NCBI RefSeq assembly: GCF_018398875.1
Contig: NZ_JAGWDK010000009.1
Coordinates: 62,001 to 126,000, forward strand
Length of the DNA: 64,000 nt
Direction of reading: 5' to 3'
From: Bradyrhizobium sp. sGM-13
GTDB taxonomy: Bacteria; Pseudomonadota; Alphaproteobacteria; Rhizobiales; Xanthobacteraceae
Shown here: positions 16,748 to 28,025 of the stretch, piece by piece
How positions within the stretch are numbered: the first letter of the stretch is position 1
Layout: every line of letters starts with the position of its first letter
The notes under the pieces: generated by a model
Databases searched by the model: none
What the model was told of the DNA's origin: nothing
The model's input: only the letters and a program-made list of their open reading frames with translations
Made by a program: the position numbers and the translations under genes

Positions 16748-17734
16748 ATGTCGAAAAAAGTCAAGAAAACTGCGGCTCAAACAGCGCCCCGCGCCGCCCC
16801 CAAGGCCGCCTCGCGAAGACCAGCGAAAACCGCGACAAAAGGTCCGGCAAACCGGCTTAACGGCGCCACCGCCGAGCGGATCGCCAGCGCGCTGGAAGCG
16901 ATCGCCGGCCATCTCTCTGCGGCCTCGCCGGCGGCGGGAGGCACCGAGGCGTTCGGCTCGGCCGATGCCTTTGTCTGGCATCCCGAGGGGCGCCTTTCGC
17001 CGGTGCCGCGCGTCAGCCGCGTCGACCTCGGCCTGCTCAAGGGCATCGACCGGATGCGCGACATCCTGATCCAAAATACCGAGCGCTTTGCCGATGGCCT
17101 GCCCGCCAACAATGCGCTGCTGTGGGGCGCACGCGGCATGGGCAAGTCGTCGCTGGTGAAGGCGACACATGCCAGTATCAACGTCGATCGCAAGCCGGCT
17201 GACCGGCTCAAGCTGATCGAGATTCACCGCGAGGATATCGAGAGCCTGCCCGGCCTGATGGACCTCCTACGCAGCTCCGATTTCCGCTTCATCGTGTTTT
17301 GCGACGATCTCTCCTTCGACGGCAACGACGCCTCCTACAAATCGCTGAAGGCGGTGCTGGAGGGCGGCATCGAGGGACGCCCCGACAATGTCATCCTCTA
17401 CGCCACCTCGAACCGGCGGCACCTCTTGGCGCGCGAGATGATCGAGAACGAACGCTCGACCGCGATCAATCCGGGCGAAGCCGTCGAGGAGAAGGTGTCA
17501 CTATCGGATCGTTTTGGCCTGTGGCTCGGCTTTCACCGCTGCAGCCAGGATGAGTACCTCGCCATGGTGCGCGGCTATTGCGGCCATTTCGGCATCAAGA
17601 TTGCCGACGAAGAGCTGGAGCGCGAGGCGCTGGAATGGTCGACCACGCGCGGCTCCCGCTCGGGGCGCGTCGCCTGGCAGTTCACGCAGGAATTGGCCGG
17701 AAGGCTTGGCGTGAGGCTGGCCGGGAAGTCATGA
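16748..17734 (+). CDS. DUF815 family AAA-type ATP-binding protein
   Basis: A 328-residue cytoplasmic P-loop ATPase. Residues 1-40 are a Lys/Ala-rich basic tail. The ATPase core has Walker A GARGMGKSS (127-135) and Walker B FRFIVFCDDLSFDGND, followed by sensor-like VILYATSNRRHLL and the arginine-rich SDRFGLWLGFHRC element. Members are widespread and uncharacterised. Start chosen at 16748 (CGGGAA just upstream) rather than 16664. Divergent from yajC and followed by a family B repeat. Confidence 0.85.
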   Translation: MSKKVKKTAAQTAPRAAPKAASRRPAKTATKGPANRLNGATAERIASALEAIAGHLSAASPAAGGTEAFGSADAFVWHPEGRLSPVPRVSRVDLGLLKGIDRMRDILIQNTERFADGLPANNALLWGARGMGKSSLVKATHASINVDRKPADRLKLIEIHREDIESLPGLMDLLRSSDFRFIVFCDDLSFDGNDASYKSLKAVLEGGIEGRPDNVILYATSNRRHLLAREMIENERSTAINPGEAVEEKVSLSDRFGLWLGFHRCSQDEYLAMVRGYCGHFGIKIADEELEREALEWSTTRGSRSGRVAWQFTQELAGRLGVRLAGKS

Positions 17735-17747
17735 AGGACTGCGTTCC

Positions 17748-17872
17748 CCGGGCGCTGCGCAGCGCATAGCGGTGCGCTGCAGAATCGGCGTCCAAACTTC
17801 ACGGCACGCTCTGCGATGGGTCCCGGCTCTGCGGCGCAGCGTCCCGCTGCACCGCGTCCGGGACACGAAGCC
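17748..17872. repeat. interspersed palindromic repeat, family B (copy 2)
   Basis: GC-rich inverted repeats (CCGGGCGCTGCGCAGCGC near 17748; GGGTCCCGGCTCTGCGG near 17818; closing CGTCCGGGACACG near 17857) occupy the entire gap between two convergent genes. The unit resembles the element at 12090-12260. Possible bidirectional terminator. Confidence 0.6.
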
Positions 17873-19243
17873 TCACGCCCCGTTCAGGAATTGAAGCGGG
17901 TCAACCGGTGAAGATCCCTTGCGGATTTCGAAGTGGAGCTGCGGCGACCCCACCTCGCCCGATTGACCCGATTTGGCAATGATCTGGCCGCGCTTGATCG
18001 TATCGCCGCGCTTCACCAGCAGTTCACTCGCATGGGCATATGCGGTGACGTAACCGTTGGAGTGCCGCACCAGAACCAGGTTGCCGTAGCCCTTGAGCTC
18101 GTTGCCGGAATAGGCGACCACGCCATCTTCCGCGGCTTTCACCGGCGTTCCCTCCGGCACCGCCAGGTTGATGCCGTCATTCGACTTGCCGTTGGTCTTG
18201 GCGCCATAGCTCGTGATCACCTTGCCGCGCACCGGCCAGCGGAAGGTCGGCAGCGCGCCGGTGGCTTCGCTGGGCTTGATCGAGGCTTGCTCGACGACGG
18301 GCTTCTCCTCGGTGACGCTGGTGGTCGCCTGGGCCAACCGCGCACTCTGCGGCGGACCACCGGCCGAGGCTACCTTGGTGGCCGGTGCCGCAACCGCTGC
18401 GGCCGGCTGGGCCGGAGCTGCAGCAACGGGCTGCGCCACTGGTGCTGCGGCGGCGGATTTCGAACGGGGCACGGTCAGCTTCATGCCGAGGCTGAGCTTG
18501 GTGGACTGATCGAGATTGTTGGCCCTGGCGAGTTCGCTGACCGAAACCTGATTCCGCCGGGCGATGCTCATCAGCGTATCGCCGCGATTGACGACATGGA
18601 CGCTCGGCGCTGCCGCCGCGGCAACCGGCTTGCTGGCCGCAGGCGCGAGGGCCGGCGCGGGCGCTGCCGTCGCCGTCTGGCGCGGAATGATCAGTTGCTG
18701 GCCGGGCGACAGCACGCGCGGGCCCTTATAGCCATTGGCCTGCAGGATCGCAGCGGCTGAAACGTTGTAGCGCTTGGCCAGAATGTCGAGCGTGTCGCTC
18801 GTGCCGACGATGATCGTAGTGCCGCCCGGCGCGGATGGTCGCGCTGCAGCCACCGAACGCGGCGGCACCGTGGCGGTGGTCTCGATGGGCGAACGGGACG
18901 GCGGCGCATAGGACGAAATCCCGCGCCCTCCTCCCGACACCCCGCCCGAGTTGGCGGGATAGGCCTGCGGCGCAGTGACCGCGGGCGGCGGCAGGTCCTG
19001 GGACTGATATTGCGGGGTCGAGGCCTGCGGCCGGGCATATTGCGGCGGCTCGCGGCGTTCGACAGCGGGAGCGCGCACCGAACCTGTCGCTTCGGGCTGA
19101 GAAGCAAAGGGATTGGAGAACGAGCTATCGGAAAAGCGCGTCTGCATATCGGCGCTGCAGCCGGCAAAGCCGACCGACATCAGCGCCAGCACCGCGGCCT
19201 GCGGCACCCGACGCGAGCGAAGCAACTCGGCTACACGGGACAT
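17873..19243 (-). CDS. nlpD: NlpD-like lipoprotein: two LysM domains and a degenerate M23 domain
   Basis: A 456-residue envelope lipoprotein. The signal ends in VGFAGC, a lipobox with Cys-29 as the lipidated residue. A Pro/Gln-rich linker is followed by two LysM peptidoglycan-binding modules (GTSDTLDILAKRYNVS and RGDTLMSIARRNQVS). The C-terminal LytM/M23 fold (FRWPVRGKVITSYG ... LHFEIRKGSSPVDPLQFL) lacks two metal ligands: the HxxxD site reads NDGIN. As in E. coli NlpD and EnvC, it is therefore expected to activate amidases rather than cut the wall (inference from the family). Downstream of pcm, the same order as surE-pcm-nlpD in gammaproteobacteria. Confidence 0.88.
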   Translation of the reverse strand: MSRVAELLRSRRVPQAAVLALMSVGFAGCSADMQTRFSDSSFSNPFASQPEATGSVRAPAVERREPPQYARPQASTPQYQSQDLPPPAVTAPQAYPANSGGVSGGGRGISSYAPPSRSPIETTATVPPRSVAAARPSAPGGTTIIVGTSDTLDILAKRYNVSAAAILQANGYKGPRVLSPGQQLIIPRQTATAAPAPALAPAASKPVAAAAAPSVHVVNRGDTLMSIARRNQVSVSELARANNLDQSTKLSLGMKLTVPRSKSAAAAPVAQPVAAAPAQPAAAVAAPATKVASAGGPPQSARLAQATTSVTEEKPVVEQASIKPSEATGALPTFRWPVRGKVITSYGAKTNGKSNDGINLAVPEGTPVKAAEDGVVAYSGNELKGYGNLVLVRHSNGYVTAYAHASELLVKRGDTIKRGQIIAKSGQSGEVGSPQLHFEIRKGSSPVDPLQFLNGA

Positions 19244-19352
19244 GGTTACTCACTCGTACGCAACAAAATACTGTTTTGAGTAAACACGTACCGAGTAAAT
19301 AACCGCTTAACCCTTGGAATAAGATGTTGGCGGGAACCGCCAATCCGGGATT

Positions 19353-19997
19353 CTACAGTTCGCGCGCAATTCCCGGCAGGGCCGGGACGAAGCGGACATC
19401 GACCAATTCCTTGCGCTCAAAACCGCTGTCCGTTCGGGTCACCCTGACCAGCGTCTGGCTGCCATGATGGGGCCCGACCGGCGCGATCAGGATGCCACCC
19501 GGCAGCAGCCGCTCCAGCAGCTTTTCGGGGATTTGCTCCATCGCAGCCGTCACGATGATGCGGTCGAAGTCGCCGGCGCCAGGCGGAATCTGGAAACCGT
19601 CGCCCAACATCACTTCGATATTGAAATAGCCCAGCGCTTCGAGCCGGTCGCGCGCGGTGTCCGCCAGCGTCCGGTAGCGCTCGATGGTCAGGACATGCGC
19701 GCATAGCCGCGACAGCACCGCGGCCTGGTAGCCGGAGCCGGTCCCGATCTCGAGTACCTTATGGTGCTTTTGCAGTTGTAGCTGCTCGGTCATGTAGGCG
19801 ACCACGAAGGGCTGGCTGATGGTCTGCCCGCAGGCGATGCCGAGCGCACTGTCACGATAGGCATAGCTGCGATCGCCGGCCGCCACGAAATTCTCGCGGG
19901 GCACCTCTTCCATGGTCCGCAGCACCGCCTGATCGCTGATCCCCCGCCGCCGCAGAGTGAGCTGAAACATCATCTTTTCGAGCGGTTCTTGGGACAT
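19353..19997 (-). CDS. pcm: protein-L-isoaspartate O-methyltransferase
   Basis: A 214-residue SAM-dependent repair enzyme that methylates L-isoaspartyl residues in aged proteins. Visible motifs: [22 protein letters not shown] (substrate-side segment), SAM-binding [31 protein letters not shown] and [14 protein letters not shown]. Start placed at [13 protein letters not shown] (19997) because the longer frame adds an arginine-rich stretch unlike the family. Follows surE in the surE-pcm-nlpD order; the response regulator gene at 20256 is inserted between them on the other strand. Confidence 0.92.
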   Translation of the reverse strand: MSQEPLEKMMFQLTLRRRGISDQAVLRTMEEVPRENFVAAGDRSYAYRDSALGIACGQTISQPFVVAYMTEQLQLQKHHKVLEIGTGSGYQAAVLSRLCAHVLTIERYRTLADTARDRLEALGYFNIEVMLGDGFQIPPGAGDFDRIIVTAAMEQIPEKLLERLLPGGILIAPVGPHHGSQTLVRVTRTDSGFERKELVDVRFVPALPGIAREL

Positions 19998-20072
19998 CGC
20001 GGTCTCGTGGCGGGAGTCTGCCGCCGATCCAATGCTTCGGCCTCGCCGAGTTGTAATATAGCGTCCGCGCAC

Positions 20073-20100
20073 TTAAGGAACGATTTCCTTAAAGATTGTT
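20073..20100 (+). promoter_or_regulatory. perfect palindrome overlapping an EcfG-like promoter
   Basis: TTAAGGAA-CGAT-TTCCTTAA (20073-20092) is a perfect 8-4-8 palindrome. It overlaps GGAAC (20077-20081) followed after 16 bases by GTT (20098-20100), which matches the alphaproteobacterial general-stress sigma factor pattern GGAAC-N16/17-cGTT except for T instead of C before GTT. It would drive the response regulator at 20256. It also lies 76 bases upstream of pcm on the other strand. Confidence 0.45.
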
Positions 20101-20255
20101 GTTCCTCGTCCGGAACTGGGACCGCGTCCCGACGTTAGGGGCCGGGGAAAATCCCTCGCAGACAGTCTTTACACAGCGCCTACCCGCCCATACCGACATT
20201 GCACCCGGGTCCGTTTTTTGCGAACCTCGACACTCGGAAGGGCAAGGAATCCATC

Positions 20256-20633
20256 ATGGTAGCGACACGGCCGGCGGGCTGTTCAGTTTTCCTCGTTGAA
20301 GACGAGGTCATGATCCGCATGATGGTCGCTGACATGCTGGAAGAGTTGGGCCACAGCGTAGCCGCCGAGGCCGGCGAAATCGGTGAGGCGGTCAAGCTGG
20401 TGCAATCCACCGAGTTCGATCTCGCCATTCTCGACGTCAACGTCAACGGCAAGGTGATCACACCGGTGGCCGAACTGATCACAGCGCGCAACCGTCCGTT
20501 CATCTTTGCGACCGGCTACGGCTCCTCCGGCCTGCCGCAGGAATATCGCGACCGCCCCGCGCTGCAGAAGCCATTTCAACTGGAAACGCTGGCCCAGGTG
20601 ATCGCCTCTACATTGAAGAGCGCGCCGGTTTAG
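20256..20633 (+). CDS. single-domain response regulator (CheY-like receiver)
   Basis: A 125-residue receiver domain without output domain. It shows the acidic pocket VFLVEDE (residues 11-17), the phospho-acceptor Asp-60 in AILDVNVNG, the FIFATGYGS switch region with Thr, and the conserved lysine in ALQKPFQLETL. Such orphan receivers often serve in phosphorelays or as phosphate sinks. The start is set at MVATRPAG (20256). The upstream region has a palindrome and a candidate EcfG promoter. No histidine kinase is adjacent. Confidence 0.88.
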   Translation: MVATRPAGCSVFLVEDEVMIRMMVADMLEELGHSVAAEAGEIGEAVKLVQSTEFDLAILDVNVNGKVITPVAELITARNRPFIFATGYGSSGLPQEYRDRPALQKPFQLETLAQVIASTLKSAPV

Positions 20634-20696
20634 GGCACTACGTGTGGCCCGAATGGAGCGAAGCGCAATCCGGCTGCTTCGTCGCCGTGCTCCGCG

Positions 20697-21464
20697 TCAC
20701 TTCAGCGTCGCCGTCAACTCTTCCGAGAACGCTTCATCGGTACGATCCAGCCGCAGCGGCGTGACCGAGACGTAGCGCGCCGCGAGTGCCGCCAGATCGG
20801 TGCCATCGGCCGGTGTATCCATCGCCGCGGCGCGTTCGAAACCGATCCAGTAATACGGATTGCCGCGCCCGTCGTGGCGCTTATCGATTTTCAGGAAGCC
20901 GAGATTGCGCTTACCCTGCCGCGTCACCCGCACGCCCTTGACCTGATCGGGCGTGCAAGCGGGAAAGTTGACGTTGATCACGGTATTTTTCGGCACCCCG
21001 GCATCGATCACCTTACGCAGGATGCCGGGGCCGAATTTCAGTGCAGTATCCCACAGCGGCGCGTGACGGGTCTCGATGGAAAATTCCTGGCTCAGCGCAA
21101 ACGACGGGATGCCAAGGATCGTGCCCTCGAGCGCGCCCGCGATCGTGCCGGAATAGACGACGTCCTCGGCGACGTTGCGGCCCTTGTTGACGCCGGACAG
21201 CACGAGATCGGGCATCTTCTCGCCGAGGATGTGGCGCGATCCCATGATCACGCAATCCGTCGGCGTGCCCCGCACCGCGAAATGGCGCGGACCGATTTCG
21301 CGTAAGCGCAAGGGATCGTTCAGCGACAGTGAATGCGAGACACCGGATTGATCAAGCTCCGGCGCCACGATCCAGACATCGTCGGACAGCGCGCGGGCGA
21401 TCTCCTCGACGATCTTGAGACCCGGCGCATGGATGCCATCGTCGTTGGTGCAGAGAATTCGCAT
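20697..21464 (-). CDS. surE: 5'/3'-nucleotidase SurE
   Basis: A 255-residue metal-dependent phosphatase acting on nucleoside monophosphates and short polyphosphate. The N-terminal [16 protein letters not shown] supplies the Asp-Asp metal pair (residues 8-9); [15 protein letters not shown] and [10 protein letters not shown] supply the remaining ligands (Ser and Asn). Length is typical. It lies downstream of serS and a small unknown gene. Confidence 0.94.
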   Translation of the reverse strand: MRILCTNDDGIHAPGLKIVEEIARALSDDVWIVAPELDQSGVSHSLSLNDPLRLREIGPRHFAVRGTPTDCVIMGSRHILGEKMPDLVLSGVNKGRNVAEDVVYSGTIAGALEGTILGIPSFALSQEFSIETRHAPLWDTALKFGPGILRKVIDAGVPKNTVINVNFPACTPDQVKGVRVTRQGKRNLGFLKIDKRHDGRGNPYYWIGFERAAAMDTPADGTDLAALAARYVSVTPLRLDRTDEAFSEELTATLK

Positions 21465-21560
21465 CCGTCAAAATGCCTTCAGGTTCAGGTCGAGGTAGGC
21501 TTTCGCCTTTGGCTGTCGTCTTATCCGGCTATCGCGGCTGAGGCAAACCGGCCTATTTCC

Positions 21561-21977
21561 TCATGTTTTCTTGATCCAGACACGCCAGGGGCGGGCAAAT
21601 CTGGCGCCGCCATCGATTTTCATCTGCAGGTCTGGCGATGCCTGTTGCGCCGATTCGACGGGCAGAGACGGCGGGCTCGCGTCCACTGGCTTGGGCGAAG
21701 ATGCCGCGACGGGCTCGATCGCCGGAAGCGCCGCGGCTACCGGTGCCGATCCCGTCTCCGGCTGCGTGTGCCGCGTCCGCGCAACCGCCAGCCCCTTGTC
21801 GAAATCGGCGGCGTTGAGCCACTCCTTGGCATGCATGCGCGCGATCAGATCGTCGTCCCACAGGCGGGCCACTTCGATATCGAAGGCGCCCATCAGCCGT
21901 TGGTCGATCAATTGCATCCCGTGGCCGGTGACAGCCCATTGCCTCCCGATCCATAGGATGTCGCGATGCAATGCCAT
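21561..21977 (-). CDS. hypothetical protein between serS and surE
   Basis: A 138-residue protein with no family I recognise. The first 70 residues look globular (ALHRDILWIGRQWAVTGHGM, then LWDDDLIARMHAKEWLNAAD, then DKGLAVARTRH); residues 70-115 are a Pro/Ala/Ser linker; the C-terminus PWRVWIKKT is basic. It starts 11 bases after the serS stop, so it is probably co-transcribed. The start at 21977 is the only ATG that avoids overlapping serS. The ordered N-terminal block and operon position argue that it is real. Confidence 0.6.
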   Translation of the reverse strand: MALHRDILWIGRQWAVTGHGMQLIDQRLMGAFDIEVARLWDDDLIARMHAKEWLNAADFDKGLAVARTRHTQPETGSAPVAAALPAIEPVAASSPKPVDASPPSLPVESAQQASPDLQMKIDGGARFARPWRVWIKKT

Positions 21978-21988
21978 TTTGCCTTGCG

Positions 21989-24338
<2,350 letters not shown>

Positions 24339-24342
<4 letters not shown>

Positions 24343-24854
24343 GACGCTTTGGCGTCCTTGAGAATGTCGGGCGCCGTCGGCGCGATATCCTGCGGCGCGG
24401 CCTGAACTTCACGCGTGATCGCCAGCGGCTCGGAGGCCGCCACATGCGCCTCGGCCTCGACGAAGGTTTCCGGTGTGGGCAGCGCTGGGGTAGTCGGCGT
24501 GACAGGCTCGCCGGTCGCGGAGGCAACTTGCGCATCCACCGGCTTGTCGGCAGGCTTGTCGATATCCCCAATCTGCAGGGCGTCGTTGACGTCTTTTTGC
24601 AGCGAGGTCATGACGTTGGCCGGCGAAAGGCCCGTAGCCACGTCCTTGACCTCGTCAAAGCTCTTCTTGAGGTCGGCCATTTCGGCCTCGCGCATGGCTT
24701 CCTGGAACTGGCCCTGGAATTCGGCGGCCATTTTGCGCGCCTTGCCCATCCATTGCCCGACCATGCGCAGCACACCGGGAAGCTCTTTCGGGCCGATGGC
24801 GATCAGCGCGACGACCGCGATGACGACCAGTTCACTCCACCCGATGTCGAACAT
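24339..24854 (-). CDS. tatB: Sec-independent protein translocase subunit TatB
   Basis: A 171-residue single-span protein. [26 protein letters not shown] is the TatB-type membrane helix and hinge with the conserved Glu-8 and Gly-Pro; an amphipathic helix follows ([20 protein letters not shown]). The long C-terminal tail is Pro/Thr/Ala-rich and disordered. Translationally coupled to tatC and 121 bases after tatA. Confidence 0.94.
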
Positions 24855-24975
24855 GAATTCTTCCGCTCACGCGAGACGTCCGCGCCCCAATCCCTTTAGC
24901 AAAGATTTGGAGCCGCCCGCGTCTTTTCTCAACCGGCGTTTTTCCCGGGTGCCTGGTTCAAGATGTCTGGTTGGT

Positions 24976-25215
24976 TCAGACAGCCTTGCTGCCGACATCC
25001 GTCCGCGCTGTCGGCGCCGGCGTCGCATTGTGATCGATGGTCTTCACCGGTTCGGCGGGCTTTTCAGGCGCCTTCTCGTCGTCCTGCATGCCCTTCTTGA
25101 AGGCCTTGATACCATTTGCGACATCGCCCATCAGATCAGAAATCTTGCCGCGGCCGAACAACAGCAGGACCACTGCGATCACGACGATCCAGTGCCAAAT
25201 GCTAAGCGAACCCAT
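24976..25215 (-). CDS. tatA: Sec-independent protein translocase subunit TatA
   Basis: A 79-residue pore-forming Tat subunit. [20 protein letters not shown] is the short membrane helix, followed by the hinge [23 protein letters not shown] with the FGRGK variant typical of alphaproteobacteria, and a charged tail. The start at 25215 has GGAGGGTTGCAG upstream. The Tat substrate candidates in this window include the FAH-family protein at 5216. Confidence 0.95.
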   Translation of the reverse strand: MGSLSIWHWIVVIAVVLLLFGRGKISDLMGDVANGIKAFKKGMQDDEKAPEKPAEPVKTIDHNATPAPTARTDVGSKAV

Positions 25216-25231
25216 CCTGCAACCCTCCAAA

Positions 25232-25252
25232 AGAGACGGCCGGCTTCCGGCC
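25232..25252 (-). terminator. hairpin with U-rich tail between scpB and tatA
   Basis: On the minus strand GGCCGG-AAG-CCGGCC is followed by GTCTCTTTT. It lies just upstream of the tatA ribosome binding site, so it would end or attenuate transcription coming from scpB before the tat genes. The stem is short (6 base pairs). Confidence 0.4.
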
Positions 25253-25381
25253 AAGCTTTGGCGGAAGGTAGGCTCCCAGGGTATCAAAAACAAGGACCCC
25301 TGCCGCGGCAAATCGCTGTCGCGGCTACGTATTATGGCTATTATACCCCGCCTCAGCCAATAAATCGGCGAGCCATTGGAA

Positions 25382-26113
25382 CTAGCTTTCGCTGCCGCCT
25401 TCAGGCTCGGCGGCCGGAGCCAGCAGCAGTTCCAGGTTGTCGCCAGCGTCCAGCGGATCCTCGTCCTCGCGTAGCGCCACGTCATCCGACGGCGTCGGGA
25501 CGCTGAAGCCGGAAGGCAGCCGCGAATCCAGGAGCCCCGTCCCCTTCAGCTCTTCCAGGCCTGGCAGGTCGCTCAGCGCCTCCAGGCTGAACTGCGAAAG
25601 GAACGCTTCCGTCGTGCCGAACGTCAGCGGCCGCCCCGGCGTCTTGCGGCGGCCGCGGGGGCGAATCCAGCCGGTTTCGAGCAGCACATCCAGCGTTCCC
25701 TTTGACGTGATCACGCCGCGGATCTCCTCGATCTCGGCGCGCGTCACGGGCTGGTGATAGGCGATGATCGCGAGTACCTCGATCGCCGCCCGCGACAGCC
25801 GCCGCGTCTCTGTGCTTTCGCGCGTCATCAGCCACGACAGGTCGCCCGCGGTGCGGAACGTCCATTTGTTGGCGACGCGCACCAGATTGACGCCGCGCGG
25901 CGCATACTCCGCCTGCAACTGCGCCAGCGCTGCCTTGACGTCGACGCCGTCCGGCATGCGCTTGGCCAAGGTTGCCTGGTCGATCGGCTCCGAAGAGGCA
26001 AACAGCAACGCTTCGAGCAGCCGCAATTCCTCCGGCCGCGCGGCCTGATCGGTATGTTGGTCGATGGGATGATCCTCGGCATCTTCCATGCGTTTTTCCG
26101 CCAGGCTTGCCAT
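25382..26113 (-). CDS. scpB: segregation and condensation protein ScpB
   Basis: A 243-residue winged-helix protein of the SMC-ScpA-ScpB condensin. Core sequence: [39 protein letters not shown] with [11 protein letters not shown], and [20 protein letters not shown]. The ATG at 26113 is chosen because AAGGAG lies 8 bases upstream; a GTG at 26131 directly after scpA is also open but has no ribosome site. The C-terminal 50 residues are acidic and disordered. Confidence 0.93.
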   Translation of the reverse strand: MASLAEKRMEDAEDHPIDQHTDQAARPEELRLLEALLFASSEPIDQATLAKRMPDGVDVKAALAQLQAEYAPRGVNLVRVANKWTFRTAGDLSWLMTRESTETRRLSRAAIEVLAIIAYHQPVTRAEIEEIRGVITSKGTLDVLLETGWIRPRGRRKTPGRPLTFGTTEAFLSQFSLEALSDLPGLEELKGTGLLDSRLPSGFSVPTPSDDVALREDEDPLDAGDNLELLLAPAAEPEGGSES

Positions 26114-26131
26114 GGCTAGGTCTCCTTCCAC

Positions 26132-26959
26132 TTACTCGACCGTCATATCCGGCGCAGGCATTGCGGCCTGCGGCGGACGCTTACGAAAATACAGCGGCGC
26201 GAACGCCTCTTTCTGGTTCAATTCCATCTCGCCTTCGCGCACAAGTTCGAGCGCCGCGGCAAAGCTCGACGCGAACACCGTTGCCCGCTGCGAGGGATCG
26301 ACCACGTAGCTGAGCAGGTAATCGTCGAGACAGCTCCACTCCTCGGATTCGGCCATGCCAACCAGCCGCTCCAGCGAGGCGCGCGCTTCGGCCAGCGACC
26401 ACACCGTGCGCTTGGCCAAATGCACCGTCGCCAGCACGCGCTGCTGGCGCTGCGTGGCATAGGCGGTGAGCAGGTCGAACAGCGTCGCGGTGAATTTGGG
26501 ATGCTTGATTTCGGCGATCGTTTCCGGATTGCCGCGCGGGAAGATATCGCGCTGGAACTGTGGCCGGTTCATCAACCGGTTGGCGGCTTCGCGGATGGCT
26601 TCGAGCCGGCGCAGCCGATTGGCCAGCGCGGTCGCCATTTCCTCGGCGCTTGGCCCATCGGGCGTGGCCGGTTCGGGCAGCAACAGCCGCGATTTCAGGA
26701 ACGCAAGCCAGGCGGCCATCACAAGGTAATCGGCGGCGAGTTCGAGGCGGATCTTTCGCGCCGCCTCGATGAAGGTCAGATACTGGTCTGCCAGCGCCAG
26801 GATCGAAATCTTGGCGAGATCGACCTTCTGCTGCCGCGCCAGCGTGAGCAGCAGGTCGAGCGGGCCCTCATAGCCCTCGACGTCAACGACCAGCGCCGGC
26901 TCGCCCTCGGTGATTTCGGCGGGCCGTCCGGTTTCAAACGATAGAATCTCAGCCGTCAT
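26132..26959 (-). CDS. scpA: segregation and condensation protein ScpA
   Basis: A 275-residue kleisin that bridges SMC heads and binds ScpB. The N-terminal helix region VDVEGYEGPLDLLLTLAR with KVDLAKISILALADQYL is the family signature; the middle holds LAADYLVMAAWLAFLKSRLL; the C-terminal winged helix has FAAALELVREGEMELNQKE. The start overlaps the nagZ stop by 4 bases, so the two are coupled. Confidence 0.94.
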   Translation of the reverse strand: MTAEILSFETGRPAEITEGEPALVVDVEGYEGPLDLLLTLARQQKVDLAKISILALADQYLTFIEAARKIRLELAADYLVMAAWLAFLKSRLLLPEPATPDGPSAEEMATALANRLRRLEAIREAANRLMNRPQFQRDIFPRGNPETIAEIKHPKFTATLFDLLTAYATQRQQRVLATVHLAKRTVWSLAEARASLERLVGMAESEEWSCLDDYLLSYVVDPSQRATVFASSFAAALELVREGEMELNQKEAFAPLYFRKRPPQAAMPAPDMTVE

Positions 26960-27978
26960 GCCGTTCCTACCCGATCCATCAACGCTTCAAGTTCAACCCG
27001 CGCCGCCTGCCGGTCGAACGGCTCAGGCTGCTTTCGCGAGGCCAGTGCCCGTGTGGCGCGGCTCAAGGCCTCGCCCGTCAGTTCCGGCGTCTCGCGCGCC
27101 ACATCGCTCATCTCATCGAGCTTGCCGTTGCAATGCAGGACCATGTCGCAGCCGGCGCTGACGATGGCGCGGGTCCGATCCGAGATCGATCCCGCCAACG
27201 CATTCATCGACACGTCATCACTCATCAACAAACCCTGGAACCCAATTACGCCGCGAATCACCTGCCGGATGATTGTCGCAGAAGTCGTCGCCGGTTGGAT
27301 GGGGTCTAACGCGCTAAACACAACATGCGCGGTCATGGCCATCGGCAGGTCCGCCAGCGGTTGAAAGGCGGCGAAATCGGTCCGTTCCAGCTCTTCCCGC
27401 GCTGTATCAACGGTCGGGAGCCGGAAATGGCTATCCGCATTTGCCCGGCCATGGCCGGGAATGTGCTTCAGCACAGGTAGCACGCCGCCCTGCTCCAATC
27501 CCTCGGCGACCGCTCGGGCGATCGCTGCGACCTTGCCCGGCTCGGTTCCATAAGCCCGGTTGCCGATCACGGCGTCCGCGCCAGCCACCGGCACGTCCGC
27601 CAGCGGCAGGCAGTCGACGGTGATGCCGATGTCGATCAGATCGGCCGCGATCAGGCGCGAGCTCAAGCGCGCGGCTTGCAGGCCCAGCGCCGGGTCGATG
27701 TCGTAGAGCGCACCGAAGGTGGCGCCGGGCGGATAGACCGGCCAATGCGGCGGCCCGAGCCGGGCCACCCGCCCGCCTTCCTGGTCGATCAGGACCGGCG
27801 CGTCGGCCTCGCCTACAAGACCCCGGAATTCATCAACAAGCGCAGATACTTGATCCGGCGTCTCGACATTGCGTTTGAACAGTATGAGACCCCATGGCCG
27901 TTCGCCACGGATGAATTCGCGCTCCGCGGCGCTCAGCTCCAGTCCCGATACGCCCGTGATGAATGCGCGGCTTGTCAT
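26956..27978 (-). CDS. nagZ: beta-N-acetylhexosaminidase NagZ
   Basis: A 340-residue GH3 glycosidase that removes GlcNAc from anhydro-muropeptides in cytoplasmic cell-wall recycling. The His-Asp acid/base dyad loop KHIPGHGRANADSHFRLP is intact, and the nucleophile lies in LLMSDDVSMNAL. An N-terminal ITGVSGLELSAAEREFI and IDQEGGRVARL are typical of alphaproteobacterial NagZ. Upstream is the SPOR-domain protein and downstream scpA; together with the lytic transglycosylase at 7966 it belongs to wall turnover. Confidence 0.93.
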   Translation of the reverse strand: MTSRAFITGVSGLELSAAEREFIRGERPWGLILFKRNVETPDQVSALVDEFRGLVGEADAPVLIDQEGGRVARLGPPHWPVYPPGATFGALYDIDPALGLQAARLSSRLIAADLIDIGITVDCLPLADVPVAGADAVIGNRAYGTEPGKVAAIARAVAEGLEQGGVLPVLKHIPGHGRANADSHFRLPTVDTAREELERTDFAAFQPLADLPMAMTAHVVFSALDPIQPATTSATIIRQVIRGVIGFQGLLMSDDVSMNALAGSISDRTRAIVSAGCDMVLHCNGKLDEMSDVARETPELTGEALSRATRALASRKQPEPFDRQAARVELEALMDRVGTA

Positions 27979-28025
27979 GGGGGCCGATTAGGCCCCTCAT
28001 AACCCCGCGGTCAAGGAAACCGCCG

